In this document: positions 27,335 to 36,516 of the stretch, in pieces
Layout of the letters: each line of letters begins with the position of its first letter
How positions within the stretch are numbered: position 1 is the stretch's first letter
NCBI GenBank assembly: GCA_029243485.1
Contig: JAQWRY010000011.1
Span: 1-64,000 of the forward strand
Length of the DNA: 64,000 nt
DNA from: Candidatus Binatia bacterium
Lineage (GTDB): Bacteria; Desulfobacterota; Binatia; UBA12015
Direction: 5' to 3'
Position numbers and translations under genes: made by a program
Notes under the pieces: model-generated
The model's database searches: none
What the model saw: the letters and a program-made list of their open reading frames with translations, nothing else
What the model was told of the DNA's origin: nothing

Positions 27335-27695
27335 CCGTCACAGCGAATAACCCACCGGGCAGGCGTTGTCGCCTGAATCCCGATCGGGCCGGGGATCCGG
27401 GCCCAGGCTGCGAACCGGATGGCCCCCGTAGCTCGGCCGGCCCGACTCCGAGACGTGGGCTGATCTGCACGATCGGGGCGCGGCAAGAGTGACGGTTAGA
27501 GAAGCCGCCGAGATTGAGGAACGTCCCTAGCCCCAAACCGGCTGCGGTCCCGCTCTCAGACAGATCGCTGCCTCAGACCTGCAGAATGGTGGTGGTGGGG
27601 GGGGGCAGAGGCGCGCGCTGGTCCCATGGATCACCTAAGAATTCGCGAACGCCGCAGGCCCCTCCGCACAGCCACCGGATGCGAAGCAGTCGGGC
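27335..27695. other. Intergenic stretch, nothing recognised
   Basis: Between the divergent symporter operon and the decayed ELWxxDGT gene. Only unsupported short frames are present. The part next to 27334 should contain the symporter promoter, but I cannot identify a -35/-10 pair by eye. Confidence 0.4.
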
Positions 27696-28136
27696 GTGTA
27701 CTCGGTGTTCGCCGAATTCACCGACGGGATCTCACACCACAGGAACCACGGCAACGGCCCCAGCACATCTCTGGTGCGGGACAACTTTAAGCCGACTGAC
27801 GATTTCGTCCCGCAACGCCCGGTCGTTCCGTGGCGACGTGAGGTCGTGCTCGCCGGGCTCCAGGGCGTCTACCGCTCGGACGGCACGCGCGACGGCACCG
27901 AGATCATTCCCGGAACCGAGGGTCGGACGATTCATTCTCCGGTTCTCATCATGGGTGAGCTCGTGTTCTTCTGGGAGGCGACCGAGTCTGGAATGGATCT
28001 CTGGAAGACGAACGGTGCCGCCCCTGGAACGCAGCGGGTCGAGAGCTTACCCGGCGTCGACGGCATCAGCCGGACGGAACCTTCATCGGAACACATCCGG
28101 TCGTGCGCGCTTGGCGCGCCGAGAAGTTCGTGGTGA
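27696..28136 (+). pseudogene. ELWxxDGT-repeat surface protein fragment
   Basis: The frame contains two repeat units, VYRSDGTRDGT and DLWKTNGAAPGT, of the ELWxxDGTxxGT type found in large outer-surface beta-propeller proteins of Gram-negative bacteria. HSPVLIMGELVFFWEATESG lies between them. Full-length family members have many units and a signal peptide. Here no signal peptide exists, and the repeat pattern ends abruptly near 28080, so this is a fragment. It precedes the beta-helix gene by about 55 bp. Confidence 0.5.
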
Positions 28137-28191
28137 CAGACCGGGCGATCTACCTCGCCGGGGGCCTGCGACACCTGTACGATGGTGGGCC

Positions 28192-29220
28192 ATGAACCGA
28201 GACCCGCGAGCCCTCCAGCGGCGAAGGATGTCGCGGAGGCGTCCCCGCTGGGGCCGTCGGGTACTGATCCTCGTCGTGCTGATCGCGGCCGGCGGCTTCT
28301 TCGCCCACGACTCGATCCGACGCGCCTTCGAGAAAAACTCGACCTGCGGCTGGACGGTCCGGGGAGATCTCGTCCTCGACCGAGACGTGGTCGATTGCGA
28401 CCACCACGGGGTCCGACTCGCCCCCTTCGCGAAGCTCGACTGCGCAGGACATGAGATTCGCGCACGCGAAGGTGGCGCCTCCGGGTACGGAGTGCGTCTC
28501 GACAACGTGGAGCAAACCCAGGTGCGCAACTGCCGCATCTCCGGGTTCTCGCGCGGCGTGCGCATCCGCGGAGGTCGCCAAAACGGAGTCGTCGGCAACG
28601 AGGTGTCGGGCAACGGTTACGGCATCGAAGTGTCCGGAGCGACCGACGGCGGGCGGAGCGGAGCACATCGGATCTCGGGCAACCGCGTGATCGACAGCGC
28701 GCGCGACGGAATCCACATCGGCGCCGGTACCGCAAACACCTTGATCCAGGAGAACACGGTGATTGGTAGCGGCGAGGAAGGGATCGTCATCGAGTCCTGC
28801 CGAAAGTGCGAGGTCACCGGCAACACGATCGAACGCAGCGGGTCGGCCGCCATCGATTTGAAGGACTCGATCAGCGGCCGCTTCCTGCGCAATTCGGTCC
28901 GCGGTTCGCTCGTCAAGGTTCGCGGCGGCTCCGTGCGGAACCTCTTCGAGGACAACGACCTCGTCGACTCCGGCTACGTCTTCGCCGCGGCCGCGGCGGC
29001 GGCCGAGGGCGAAGCATCGGGGATCCCGTCGCTGAACCGAGTCGTGGGCGGATCCGTCCGTGAGTCGAAGGTCTGCTTTCGCTTCCGCGGCGCACACGAC
29101 AACAGCGTCGCCGACGTGCAGGTCGATAGCTGCGAACTCCGGAAAGACGGCCCGGGCGGCGGCAGCGAGGCCTCGAGGAATCATCTGTCCGGCGTGGACG
29201 TCGGCCAGGCGGGCAGATGA
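28192..29220 (+). CDS. Membrane-anchored right-handed parallel beta-helix protein
   Basis: A 342-residue protein. After a basic N-terminus, residues 20-40 (RRVLILVVLIAAGGFFAH) form a signal anchor. The rest is a run of beta-helix (NosD/PbH1-like) coils, for example NVEQTQVRNCRISGFSRGV, RISGNRVIDSARDGIHIG, NTLIQENTVIGSGEEGIVIE and KCEVTGNTIERSGSAAIDL. Such folds bind or cleave polysaccharides or act as structural proteins. No catalytic site can be assigned. Cys pairs flank the first coil (CGWTVRGD, VVDCDHH). ATG 28192 was taken because codons before it are not in frame with a better start. Confidence 0.75.
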   Translation: MNRDPRALQRRRMSRRRPRWGRRVLILVVLIAAGGFFAHDSIRRAFEKNSTCGWTVRGDLVLDRDVVDCDHHGVRLAPFAKLDCAGHEIRAREGGASGYGVRLDNVEQTQVRNCRISGFSRGVRIRGGRQNGVVGNEVSGNGYGIEVSGATDGGRSGAHRISGNRVIDSARDGIHIGAGTANTLIQENTVIGSGEEGIVIESCRKCEVTGNTIERSGSAAIDLKDSISGRFLRNSVRGSLVKVRGGSVRNLFEDNDLVDSGYVFAAAAAAAEGEASGIPSLNRVVGGSVRESKVCFRFRGAHDNSVADVQVDSCELRKDGPGGGSEASRNHLSGVDVGQAGR

Positions 29221-29345
29221 TCACGAGGCCGTTCGCGCACCCACGCTGACGCTTTCCGCGTGCCGGGGACGGTTCGACTCCAGCCTCTTCCGAGGAGGGT
29301 CTCCTCGTCGGCTCCGAGGAAACCCCGACGTCGGGGCAGTGGGAA

Positions 29346-29843
29346 ATGATCCCCACTTGCGAATCGGGGCACAATCGCTGCGCGTACGTCGCTGTCTGGA
29401 ACAACACCCCTTACAACCGCTCGCCAATCGACGTCTCGGTCGACGAATCGTCCGCGATCTGGCAGCCGTTTCCGAACAAGGGCTTCCAATCGCGCCACAC
29501 GTTCTGGGCGACCGATTTCACATGTTGCAACCCAACCCACAAAGGGGAGCTTCCCCCCAGCTTTTTGGGGCACTACGTCCTCCTGAGCTCCAGCTCCGGG
29601 GCCTTCGATGACGGGGCCGGGTTCAGCGTTCGGATGGCCGCGGTAAACAGCACCTGGATCGACGTCATCGGAAAGGCTCCGCAAGACAGCGACGGCGCGA
29701 CCAGCGCCGTACTGACGGAGCCTCCCGGGCCCGGACCCGTCTTCTCCATCACAGCACCCAACTCGCACGGCGCATCGTCGAACGATTCCGCGGTCGTGAA
29801 CGTTAGAATCGACTACACGGACTGCGCAACGCCGCCAGAATGA
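29346..29843 (+). CDS. Hypothetical extracytoplasmic protein, probably missing its native 5' end
   Basis: A 165-residue open frame containing IPTCESGHNRCAYVAVWNN, a CxxC-like FTCCNP pair, SAIWQPFPNKGFQS and a Thr/Ser/Gly-rich beta-like C-terminus ending in RIDYTDC. No family recognised. The frame is open upstream to about 29255 without a start. In another frame at 29255-29275 a lipobox-like LTLSAC appears, which suggests that a signal peptide was separated from the body by a frameshift. Four or more Cys residues fit an exported, disulfide-bonded protein. Confidence 0.4.
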   Translation: MIPTCESGHNRCAYVAVWNNTPYNRSPIDVSVDESSAIWQPFPNKGFQSRHTFWATDFTCCNPTHKGELPPSFLGHYVLLSSSSGAFDDGAGFSVRMAAVNSTWIDVIGKAPQDSDGATSAVLTEPPGPGPVFSITAPNSHGASSNDSAVVNVRIDYTDCATPPE

Positions 29844-29870
29844 GGGCACCGCGGAGCGCCGGAGACTCCC

Positions 29871-30295
29871 TCAGGGAAGCGTAAACTCACCCGCCGGGCT
29901 CACTCCCGAACTCGAGAGCGGGATGAACGGCGGGTTGAGCAGGTGGAAGAACGCGGCCCCAGACATCGCATCTCCCTGCACCGCGAACTCGAGTGCCCCC
30001 TCGGGGGAAACCCCAACTCGTCGAAGTCCCAGAAGTTCTCGCCCTCACCCGACGCAATCGACGTCGAGGAGAGATTTCCGACGGTGAGATCGCTGAAGCC
30101 GGCCCCAGTGACATCAACATCCGCTCCCGCGACGAGGCTGGAGTCGATCCAAAGGTGTCCCGGAACACCTTCCGAAGGGTTGCCGACGAGTGGGACGCCC
30201 ATGTCCGTGAACGAGCACCCGAGCACCGCGTGCAATACGGTCCCGGACACAGAGAAGTGGGGACGATGTATCATTCTGATTCGCCGGTCGTACAT
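29871..30295 (-). pseudogene. Secreted IPT/TIG-like protein, frameshifted; paralogue of the locus at 34148
   Basis: The frame at the 5' side reads SLVAGADVDVTGAGFSDL and FWDFDELGFP. Similarity then passes to another frame near 30000, with GALEFAVQGDAMSGAAFFHL, LLNPPFIPLSSSG and a terminal PAGEFTLP, ending at TGA 29871-29873. The NPPFIP tail matches the end of the gene at 34148 (LNPPFIPYESTTGNADGAF). The repeated pattern of a domain with GxGF and an NPPFIP end identifies a small family of exported beta-sandwich proteins. Both copies are frameshifted. Confidence 0.5.
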
Positions 30296-30487
30296 GCGAC
30301 GACCCTTTCAGATCGTGAAGCGCGGAACCTCGAGCATCGCGCCAAGCACCAGGACGATCGCGCCGAACTTCGACCCACCCGAACCCAGCGCGCGCCCAGA
30401 AATCTCTTACTTGAGGCAAACGACGCTTCATCATGACCGCCGCTCTCGCTGTCCTGGGCGGCTTCCGGCCGCTACAGAAAACCGAAC

Positions 30488-31699
30488 GTGGAGGACGCGA
30501 CCACCAAAGCCCGAGACCGGGCCACCGCTCGAGGCTACGGTGCACTGCTGTGCGGGCTCGCTTCGTGGTTTTCCTTTTGGGGGATGCAGCAGGTCTCGTT
30601 CCAGTGGCTGGTCGTAGACTTCCTCGACTCTTCGCCCACCGACGTCGGAACGGCGCAGATGGCCCTCACGATGCCCACGCTCGCGTTCGTCCTGTTCGCC
30701 GGCGCGATCGCCGATCGAATCGACCCACGCCGACTGCTGCTGGCCATACATCTGGGAGGCGCGTTGGTCGCCGCGGGCCTCTGCCTGCTCGTCGCTAGCG
30801 ATGCCGTGTCCTACGCCGCTCTGATCCCGTACGCGCTCGCGGTCGGAACGCTACAGGCGTTCGCGATCCCGTCCCGCGACACGCAGCTGTCCGACGTCGT
30901 GCAGGGAGGGATGAGCACTGCGATCGCCGGGGTGTCGGTCACGCGTCATGCGGCGCAGCTCAGCGGCTCACTGCTCGCCACGTCGATCACGTTCTTCGGC
31001 CCCGCACCGGCACTGGCTCTGCAGGCCGGACTCGTTCTCGTCGGCGCGCTCCCGGTCGCGCTCACGCCTGCCCGCGCGCACCGCGAGGACCACCCGCGCC
31101 TCGGACTGGTCGAACTTCGCGCCGGGCTCGATGAGGTCTCACACTCCCCGATCCTTCGCCCCGTGATGATGATGGCGGTCATGACCGGGATTCTCGTCGT
31201 CGGGCCGTTCATGGTCCTCCTGCCGTTGCTCGTGCGCGACCAATACGCGGGCGGCGCGACCGAGATGGGGATCCTGACCGGGATGTTCCCGCTCGGCGCC
31301 CTGGTCGGCGGCTTGTTCATCCTGCAGCGAGGCGGCATCCGCAGGAACGGACGTGCGCTCGGCTTCGGCTATCTCGCGGCGGCCGGCGCCGTCAGCCTGC
31401 TCGCCGCCGACCTTCCGTTCGCGGGGACGGTCTTCGTCGTGTTCCTCTGGGGTCTCACCGGCTCGGTATTCGTGAACACGATGCGCACTCTCTTCCAGCA
31501 ACACGCCTCCGAAACCAACCGAGCGCGCGTCCTCTCCGTCTACACCCTCGGCGTACTCGGCGGCGGGCCGCTGGGAAGCCTCCTTTCCGGCTTCCTCGCC
31601 AGCGCCGTCGGCCTCCACGCCGCCCTCCTCCTGATCGGCTGCGCCACCGCCGCCACCACGCTCACCGTCCTCATCACCACGCGCCTCCGCGCGCTGTGA
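30488..31699 (+). CDS. MFS transporter, EntS/MFS_3-like exporter
   Basis: A 403-residue carrier with 12 predicted helices, started at GTG 30488. GAIADRIDPRRLLLAIHLGG is the loop 2-3 motif (DRxxxRR) of major-facilitator proteins. QQHASETNRARVLSVYTLGVLG lies in the matching region of the second half. It is most like the drug/siderophore exporter branch. The plus-strand gene stands alone between broken loci. Substrate not predictable. Confidence 0.85.
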   Translation: MEDATTKARDRATARGYGALLCGLASWFSFWGMQQVSFQWLVVDFLDSSPTDVGTAQMALTMPTLAFVLFAGAIADRIDPRRLLLAIHLGGALVAAGLCLLVASDAVSYAALIPYALAVGTLQAFAIPSRDTQLSDVVQGGMSTAIAGVSVTRHAAQLSGSLLATSITFFGPAPALALQAGLVLVGALPVALTPARAHREDHPRLGLVELRAGLDEVSHSPILRPVMMMAVMTGILVVGPFMVLLPLLVRDQYAGGATEMGILTGMFPLGALVGGLFILQRGGIRRNGRALGFGYLAAAGAVSLLAADLPFAGTVFVVFLWGLTGSVFVNTMRTLFQQHASETNRARVLSVYTLGVLGGGPLGSLLSGFLASAVGLHAALLLIGCATAATTLTVLITTRLRAL

Positions 31700-31868
31700 T
31701 CCGCCGAGGACAAGACGTTCTCTAGTCCCAACCTGGACCGAAGCGGCGCACTCGTTGCGGAACCGACCCCGCCTTTTCTTGATCCAGGCTCCGAGCCGAA
31801 AAGCGCAAAGAACGTGCGGCGGACCTCCTCCGGCCGTGGGTGGAAACATGCGGAAAGAGATCGAACCC

Positions 31869-32290
31869 ATGCATCCGCACGACTTTCCTCGGTCGAGCGC
31901 ACGCTCTCACCTCGTTGCCCGAATCGGCATCACCCTGCTCACCGCGAGTTGCGGCGGGACGAGCGGGACCTCGAACGAAAGCACGACCGTCACCGACGAA
32001 CCGACGGTCGAGGAACCGACAGACCCGAGCGATCCAACCGAACCGGGCATCATCGATTTTCCCCTCATCCCCGAGGCGACTTACGGCGAGACCGACGGCG
32101 TTCGGCTACGACGCGGACAACGACGAGGAGCTGATCACCGCGCTCTAACGGCTCGACACCGACCTCCGGGAGCAGTGCCCCCTGGAGTTCGCTTTCCAGC
32201 CGCAGACCCAGACGGTGGGGTTCTACACGGGGCCCGCGGGGTACGGATCGGCGGTCTGGCCACGCCACCGGCACGACAACGCGGGCTCGC
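31869..32290 (+). pseudogene. Lipoprotein of unknown family, frameshifted
   Basis: ATG 31869 starts a signal with lipobox LLTASCGG, followed by a Thr/Glu/Pro-rich linker and IIDFPLIPEATYGETDG. The frame then becomes Arg-rich, whereas protein-like sequence continues in other frames (AFGYDADNDEELITAL, then LREQCPLEFAFQPQTQTVGF). This implies at least one frameshift near 32095 and a stop in frame at about 32146. Domain family not recognised. Confidence 0.45.
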
Positions 32291-32488
32291 GACTCTGGGG
32301 CCGTAAGCCCCGCTCGGGGGGAGAAGAGCGGTCCGCCGCCTCGTCCGCTAAGGTGTCCACGGTCCAGTTTTGATATGATGGAGGCCCACCCGCCGCGGCG
32401 CACCACGCCGCCGGACGCACCCGGGCCGCTCTTCCGTCACGACCCGGCTCGAGGCGACCCCGACAGCCCCATCCTGCGAGAACCACCC

Positions 32489-34099
32489 ATGATTTCCACC
32501 GAAAAGCTGACCCTCGACTTTGCCGGACGCATTCTCTTCGAGAACGTCGACGCCAAGTTCGTCCCCGGCAACTGCTACGGGCTCATCGGTGCCAACGGCA
32601 CCGGGAAGACGACGTTCCTGCGCTGTCTCTCGGGAGAACAGCCGACGAGCTCCGGCTCCGTGACGGTGCCCAGCGGATTGCGCGTCAGCACCCTCAAACA
32701 GAACCACTTCGAGTACGACCACGTCGAAGCCCTACAAACCGTGATCATGGGCCACACCCGCCTGCACGAAATCATGACCGAGAAAGAGGCCATCTACGCG
32801 AAGGCCGACTTCAGCGATGAGGACGGCATCCGGGCCGGCGAGCTCGAAGAGGAGTTCGGTAACCTGAACGGCTGGAACGCGGAGTCCGACGCGGGCCAGC
32901 TCCTGGGTTCGCTGGGAGTCACAGAAGACCGGCACAGTCGCGTCGTCCGCGATCTCACCGACGACGAGAAGGTCCGAGTCCTCCTCGCGCAAGCGATCTT
33001 CGGCGAACCCGACATCCTCCTGCTCGACGAGCCGACGAATCACCTCGACGTCGACTCGATCCTCTGGCTCGAAGAGTTCCTCTACGGGTTCAAGAACACG
33101 GTCATCGTCGTGTCCCACGACCGCCACTTCCTCGACCGCGTCTGCACCCACGTCGCCGACATCGACTACCAGAAGATCCAGGTTTACACGGGCAACTACA
33201 CCTTCTGGTACGAGACCAGCCAGATGGCGCTCAACCAGCGCCGCCAGGCCAACCGCAAGAAGGAAGACAAGATCAAGGAGCTGAGCGCGTTCATTCAGCG
33301 CTTCAGCGCGAACGCATCCAAATCCCGCCAGGCGACGTCACGCAAGTCCCTGCTCGACAAGATCACGCTCGACGAGATCAGGCCGTCCTCCCGCAAGTAC
33401 CCATGGGTGGAGTTCCCGGAGCCCGAGAAGCCGCTCGGGAAGGATGTTCTCGCCGTCAGCAAAGTCGGTCTGACCCTCGATGGCGAGACCCTGTTCGACG
33501 ATCTGAGCTTCACGGTCCGTCGGGGCGAGCGCATCGCCGTCACCGGAAGCGATCTCGCCGTGAGTGCCCTAATCGAAGTCATCAGCGGCGCGCGCGAGCC
33601 CGACAGCGGCGAGGTGCAATCCGGACACACAGTCAACCTCGGTTACTTCCCCAAGGACAACGCCGAGTTCTTCGACACCGACCTAAACCTCATCCAGTGG
33701 CTTCACCAGTACACCGACCAGCAGGAAGAGAACTTCGTGCGGAGCTTCCTCGGTCGTATGCTGTTCAGCGGCGACGAAGTGCAGAAGAGCGCGCGCGTGC
33801 TCTCCGGAGGAGAAAAGGTCCGCTGCATGCTGAGCCGCCTGATGCTGCAGGCCCCCAACGTTCTCGTGCTCGACGGCCCAACGAATCACCTGGACCTCGA
33901 ATCGATCACCGCGCTCAACAACGGCATGCTCAAGTTCGAAGGCTCAATGATCTTCGCGAGCCACGACGTCCAGTTCGTCGGCTCCCTCGCGACGCGCGTC
34001 CTCGAACTAGACGGTGGGAACTTCTACGATCTCGACATGACGTACGAGGAGTACCTAGCAGACGCGTCCCGACTCACCCGGCGCGGCCTGGCCGCCTGA
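32489..34099 (+). CDS. ABC-F family ATPase (YbiT-like) with one degenerate ATP site
   Basis: A 536-residue protein with two ABC domains and a charged linker (residues about 240-310), no membrane segment. NBD1 keeps Walker A GANGTGKT (34-41) and Walker B LLLDEPTNHLD (E181), but its signature is LTDDE (156-160), not LSGGQ. NBD2 has the signature LSGGEK (438-443) but its Walker A is GSDLAVSA (353-360), with no Lys, and Walker B is LDGPTNHLD, where Gly463 replaces the catalytic Glu. The composite site from NBD1 Walker motifs plus NBD2 signature is therefore intact and the other is dead. Family members act on ribosomes. Start ATG 32489 was preferred to the longer in-frame ATG. Confidence 0.9.
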   Translation: MISTEKLTLDFAGRILFENVDAKFVPGNCYGLIGANGTGKTTFLRCLSGEQPTSSGSVTVPSGLRVSTLKQNHFEYDHVEALQTVIMGHTRLHEIMTEKEAIYAKADFSDEDGIRAGELEEEFGNLNGWNAESDAGQLLGSLGVTEDRHSRVVRDLTDDEKVRVLLAQAIFGEPDILLLDEPTNHLDVDSILWLEEFLYGFKNTVIVVSHDRHFLDRVCTHVADIDYQKIQVYTGNYTFWYETSQMALNQRRQANRKKEDKIKELSAFIQRFSANASKSRQATSRKSLLDKITLDEIRPSSRKYPWVEFPEPEKPLGKDVLAVSKVGLTLDGETLFDDLSFTVRRGERIAVTGSDLAVSALIEVISGAREPDSGEVQSGHTVNLGYFPKDNAEFFDTDLNLIQWLHQYTDQQEENFVRSFLGRMLFSGDEVQKSARVLSGGEKVRCMLSRLMLQAPNVLVLDGPTNHLDLESITALNNGMLKFEGSMIFASHDVQFVGSLATRVLELDGGNFYDLDMTYEEYLADASRLTRRGLAA

Positions 34100-34147
34100 G
34101 CCGCAAGGCGGCCCAGAAGCTACGGGGCCAGCCGTCGCGCGCCTGAT

Positions 34148-34476
34148 CTAGAGGGCGTTCAGCTGAAATGCGCCATCGGCATTTCCCGTCGTAGACTCGT
34201 ACGGGATGAATGGCGGATTCAGGACCAGCACATACGTAGGCGCTCCCACCGGAATGACGATCTCGAAGGACGTATCCGTTCCCCCCGGCCCCGACGTGAT
34301 CGGTCCGACATTCCCGATCGACGTGAACAGATTCACGAGCGGATTATTGAATCCTGTCCCCTCTATCGTGACTGTCGTCGATTGACCGAGAACGAGTGGA
34401 GGACCATTCCCGGCAGCGCCACAAGAGTGGCGGCGACGCCACAGAGGAGGGATACGGGAATCTGCCGAGGAGACAC
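34148..34476 (-). pseudogene. Secreted IPT/TIG-like protein, frameshifted; paralogue of the locus at 29871
   Basis: A GTG near 34476 begins a signal-peptide-like stretch (PVSLLCGVAATLVALPG). About 20 codons later the similarity moves to another frame, with LVLGQSTTVTIEGTGFNNP, GTDTSFEIVIPVGAP, and VLVLNPPFIPYESTTG ending at TAG 34148-34150. The frameshift lies in the GC-rich run near 34415-34425. The NPPFIP end matches the paralogue at 29871. Non-functional unless the shift is a sequencing error. Confidence 0.5.
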
Positions 34477-34631
34477 GCCCCGGTGAACTCCAAAATTCGT
34501 AACGGCGTGCAGGTAACGCTGGCCGCACGACGTTGGCGCCACCGAGTGGTGCCCCCGTGGCCATCGCGCCACAGAACGTAGCGACGCGACCACGTGCCCC
34601 GAGGCGGCCACGTCCCCCGAGGCGGCCGGGC

Positions 34632-35834
34632 CTACGTCGCCCAGCCTAAGTACTTGAGCTCGCTGTAGGCTTCGAGCCCATAGCGACCGCCGTCGCGACC
34701 GACACCGCTCTGCTTGAATCCACCGAAGGGCGCCCAGGGATTGGGCGGAGCGCCGTTGATCTGCACGGTACCCGTGCGAATGCCCTTCGCGACGCGCTGC
34801 GCGCGCTCGGCATCCGCCGTCCACACGTAACCGTAGAGCCCGAACTCGGAATCGTTGGCGATCCGGACGGCTTCGTCCCCGTCGTCGAACGGGATCGCCG
34901 CGATGACCGGACCGAAGATCTCTTGCTGCGCGACCTCCATCCGGTTGTCGACGCTGGTCAACAATGTGGGCTCGTAGAAGAAGCCTCGTTCGCAATCCGG
35001 AGGACGGCGGCCGCCGCAGTCCGCGAAGACGATGCTCGCCGACTTTCCTCCCAGCTCGAGGAGGGTGCGCTTCATGCCCCGACCGGCCACTTCCGCTATC
35101 CGGCGACCGACGTGCGTACTTCCCGTGAACGAAATCATGTCGACGTCCGGCGACGCGACGAGCGCCTCTCCGATCTCCGGAGCCCGACCCGCGACGTAGT
35201 TCACCACCCCCGGTGGCAGGCACGCGTCGAGTTCGCGCGCGAGCTCGGCCATGCCGAGGGGGTCTTGCACGGGCGGCTTCATCACGACCGTGTTGCCCAT
35301 CGCGAGCGCCGGTCCGACCTTCCCTGCGCAATTCGTGGCCGGAGTGTTCGCGGGACAAATGCACACGACGACCCCCACGGGTTCCCTACTGGTCACCACG
35401 GCCGCGGTGCGAGCGCTACTACCCGCGATGGGTTCGCGCTCGAGGGGCGGCAGAACCGTCTCGTTGCTCTCCCCTGCGAGGGCCGCGTACATTCGAAGCC
35501 GTTCGGCGGCCACCCGCACCTGTACCTGATCCGCGTGCGACCGAGTCGAACCGGTCTCCGCCATGGCAAGACGGATGAGTTCGGGCGCGCGTTTCTCGAT
35601 GCGATCGGCCGCGCGCAGCAGGCAGGCACCGCGCTCCGCCCCCGACAGGGCCGGCCAAGGCCCAAACTCAAACGCCTCACGGGCCGCCCGACAGGCTGCC
35701 TGTACTTGGGCCGGCGGCGCCTCGGGCGCCGCCCCGATCGCCTCTTCGGTCGACGGATCGACGATCTCGTACGTCCCACCCTCGGCGGGCGACCACTGCC
35801 CGCCGATCAACACCTCTCTCAGGATCCACTCCAT
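34632..35834 (-). pseudogene. Aldehyde dehydrogenase with the catalytic-Cys segment deleted
   Basis: A 400-residue continuous open frame where family members have 480-500. The N-terminal half is normal: VKPPVQDPLGMAELA-type substrate region, FTGSTHVGRRIAEVAG and the general-base Glu in LELGGKSA. After SIVFADC the protein jumps directly to RRPPDCERGFFYEPTLLTSV, skipping about 90-100 residues that include the GQxC nucleophile and the start of the next helices. EEIFGPV-like QQEIFGPVIAAIPF, GLYGYVWTAD and FGGFKQSGVGRDGG are intact. The Cys is missing, so it cannot act as a dehydrogenase. The frame remains open, so a recent in-frame deletion is likely. Confidence 0.75.
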
Positions 35835-35912
35835 GGCCCACGACACTCCTCGCCACTGGTAGTGCCCCGCCGAGGTGTTGCGTTGCAAATCGGATCGCAA
35901 TACCGGGAGCCC

Positions 35913-36377
35913 ATGCGCGTTCGAATGAAACCCGACGAGGCCTTCGCGTTTCTCGCAGCGTCCCACACCGGAATCCTGACGACCCTGCGACGCGACGGCA
36001 CCCCGATCGCGTTGCCCGTATGGTTCGCTGCGAAAGACCTGCGGATTTACGTCGCAACTCCCGCGAAAACCAAGAAGGTTCTTCGCATTCGCAACGACGA
36101 CCGCGTCTCCTTCCTCACCGAGAGCGGTGAGAGGTGGGCCGAACTGAAGGCGGTCCACGTGACGGGCCGGGCACGACTCGTGGAGGACCCCGCCCTCATC
36201 GATGCGGTGGGCGGCCTGCTCGACGAGAAGTACGCCGCTTTCCGAACCACCCGTAGGTCGATGCCCAAAACCGCGCAGCGCCACTACTCCGGCGGGAGGG
36301 CGGTCATCGAGATCCTGCCGGACGAGCGCGTCCTGTCCTGGGACAACGCGAAGCTGAAGCTCGAACCCACGGCCTGA
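35913..36377 (+). CDS. PPOX-class pyridoxamine 5'-phosphate oxidase/F420-dependent reductase-fold protein
   Basis: A 154-residue split-barrel protein started at ATG 35913. HTGILTTLRRDGTPIALPVWF is the common first hairpin, and VLRIRNDDRVSFLTESGERWAELKAVHVTGRARL the phosphate-contacting strands. This architecture occurs in flavin or F420-binding PPOX proteins. Cofactor is not decided by sequence alone, but the LLM-type enzyme at 58408 makes F420 plausible for the organism. The gene is divergent from the decayed ALDH. Confidence 0.8.
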   Translation: MRVRMKPDEAFAFLAASHTGILTTLRRDGTPIALPVWFAAKDLRIYVATPAKTKKVLRIRNDDRVSFLTESGERWAELKAVHVTGRARLVEDPALIDAVGGLLDEKYAAFRTTRRSMPKTAQRHYSGGRAVIEILPDERVLSWDNAKLKLEPTA

Positions 36378-36516
36378 GCTCGAATCCCGCAACGAAAGAA
36401 CCGCCCAGACCTGGATCCCAGGGCCCGCGACCGCCGCATCGAGGCCGTCGTTGCACTGCGCTTCAGGAACCGTTTGGCTTAACTCCAAACTCGCCTCGAA
36501 GCGGGGGAGGACGACC

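Noticed and set aside
26207-27376. 389-codon plus-strand frame antisense to the symporter
   Set aside because: Highly charged low-complexity product without hydrophobic or domain structure; the opposite strand is a textbook SSS symporter.
29220-29300. GGTTCGACTCC, resembling a tRNA T-arm
   Set aside because: No acceptor, D or anticodon stem can be folded around it.
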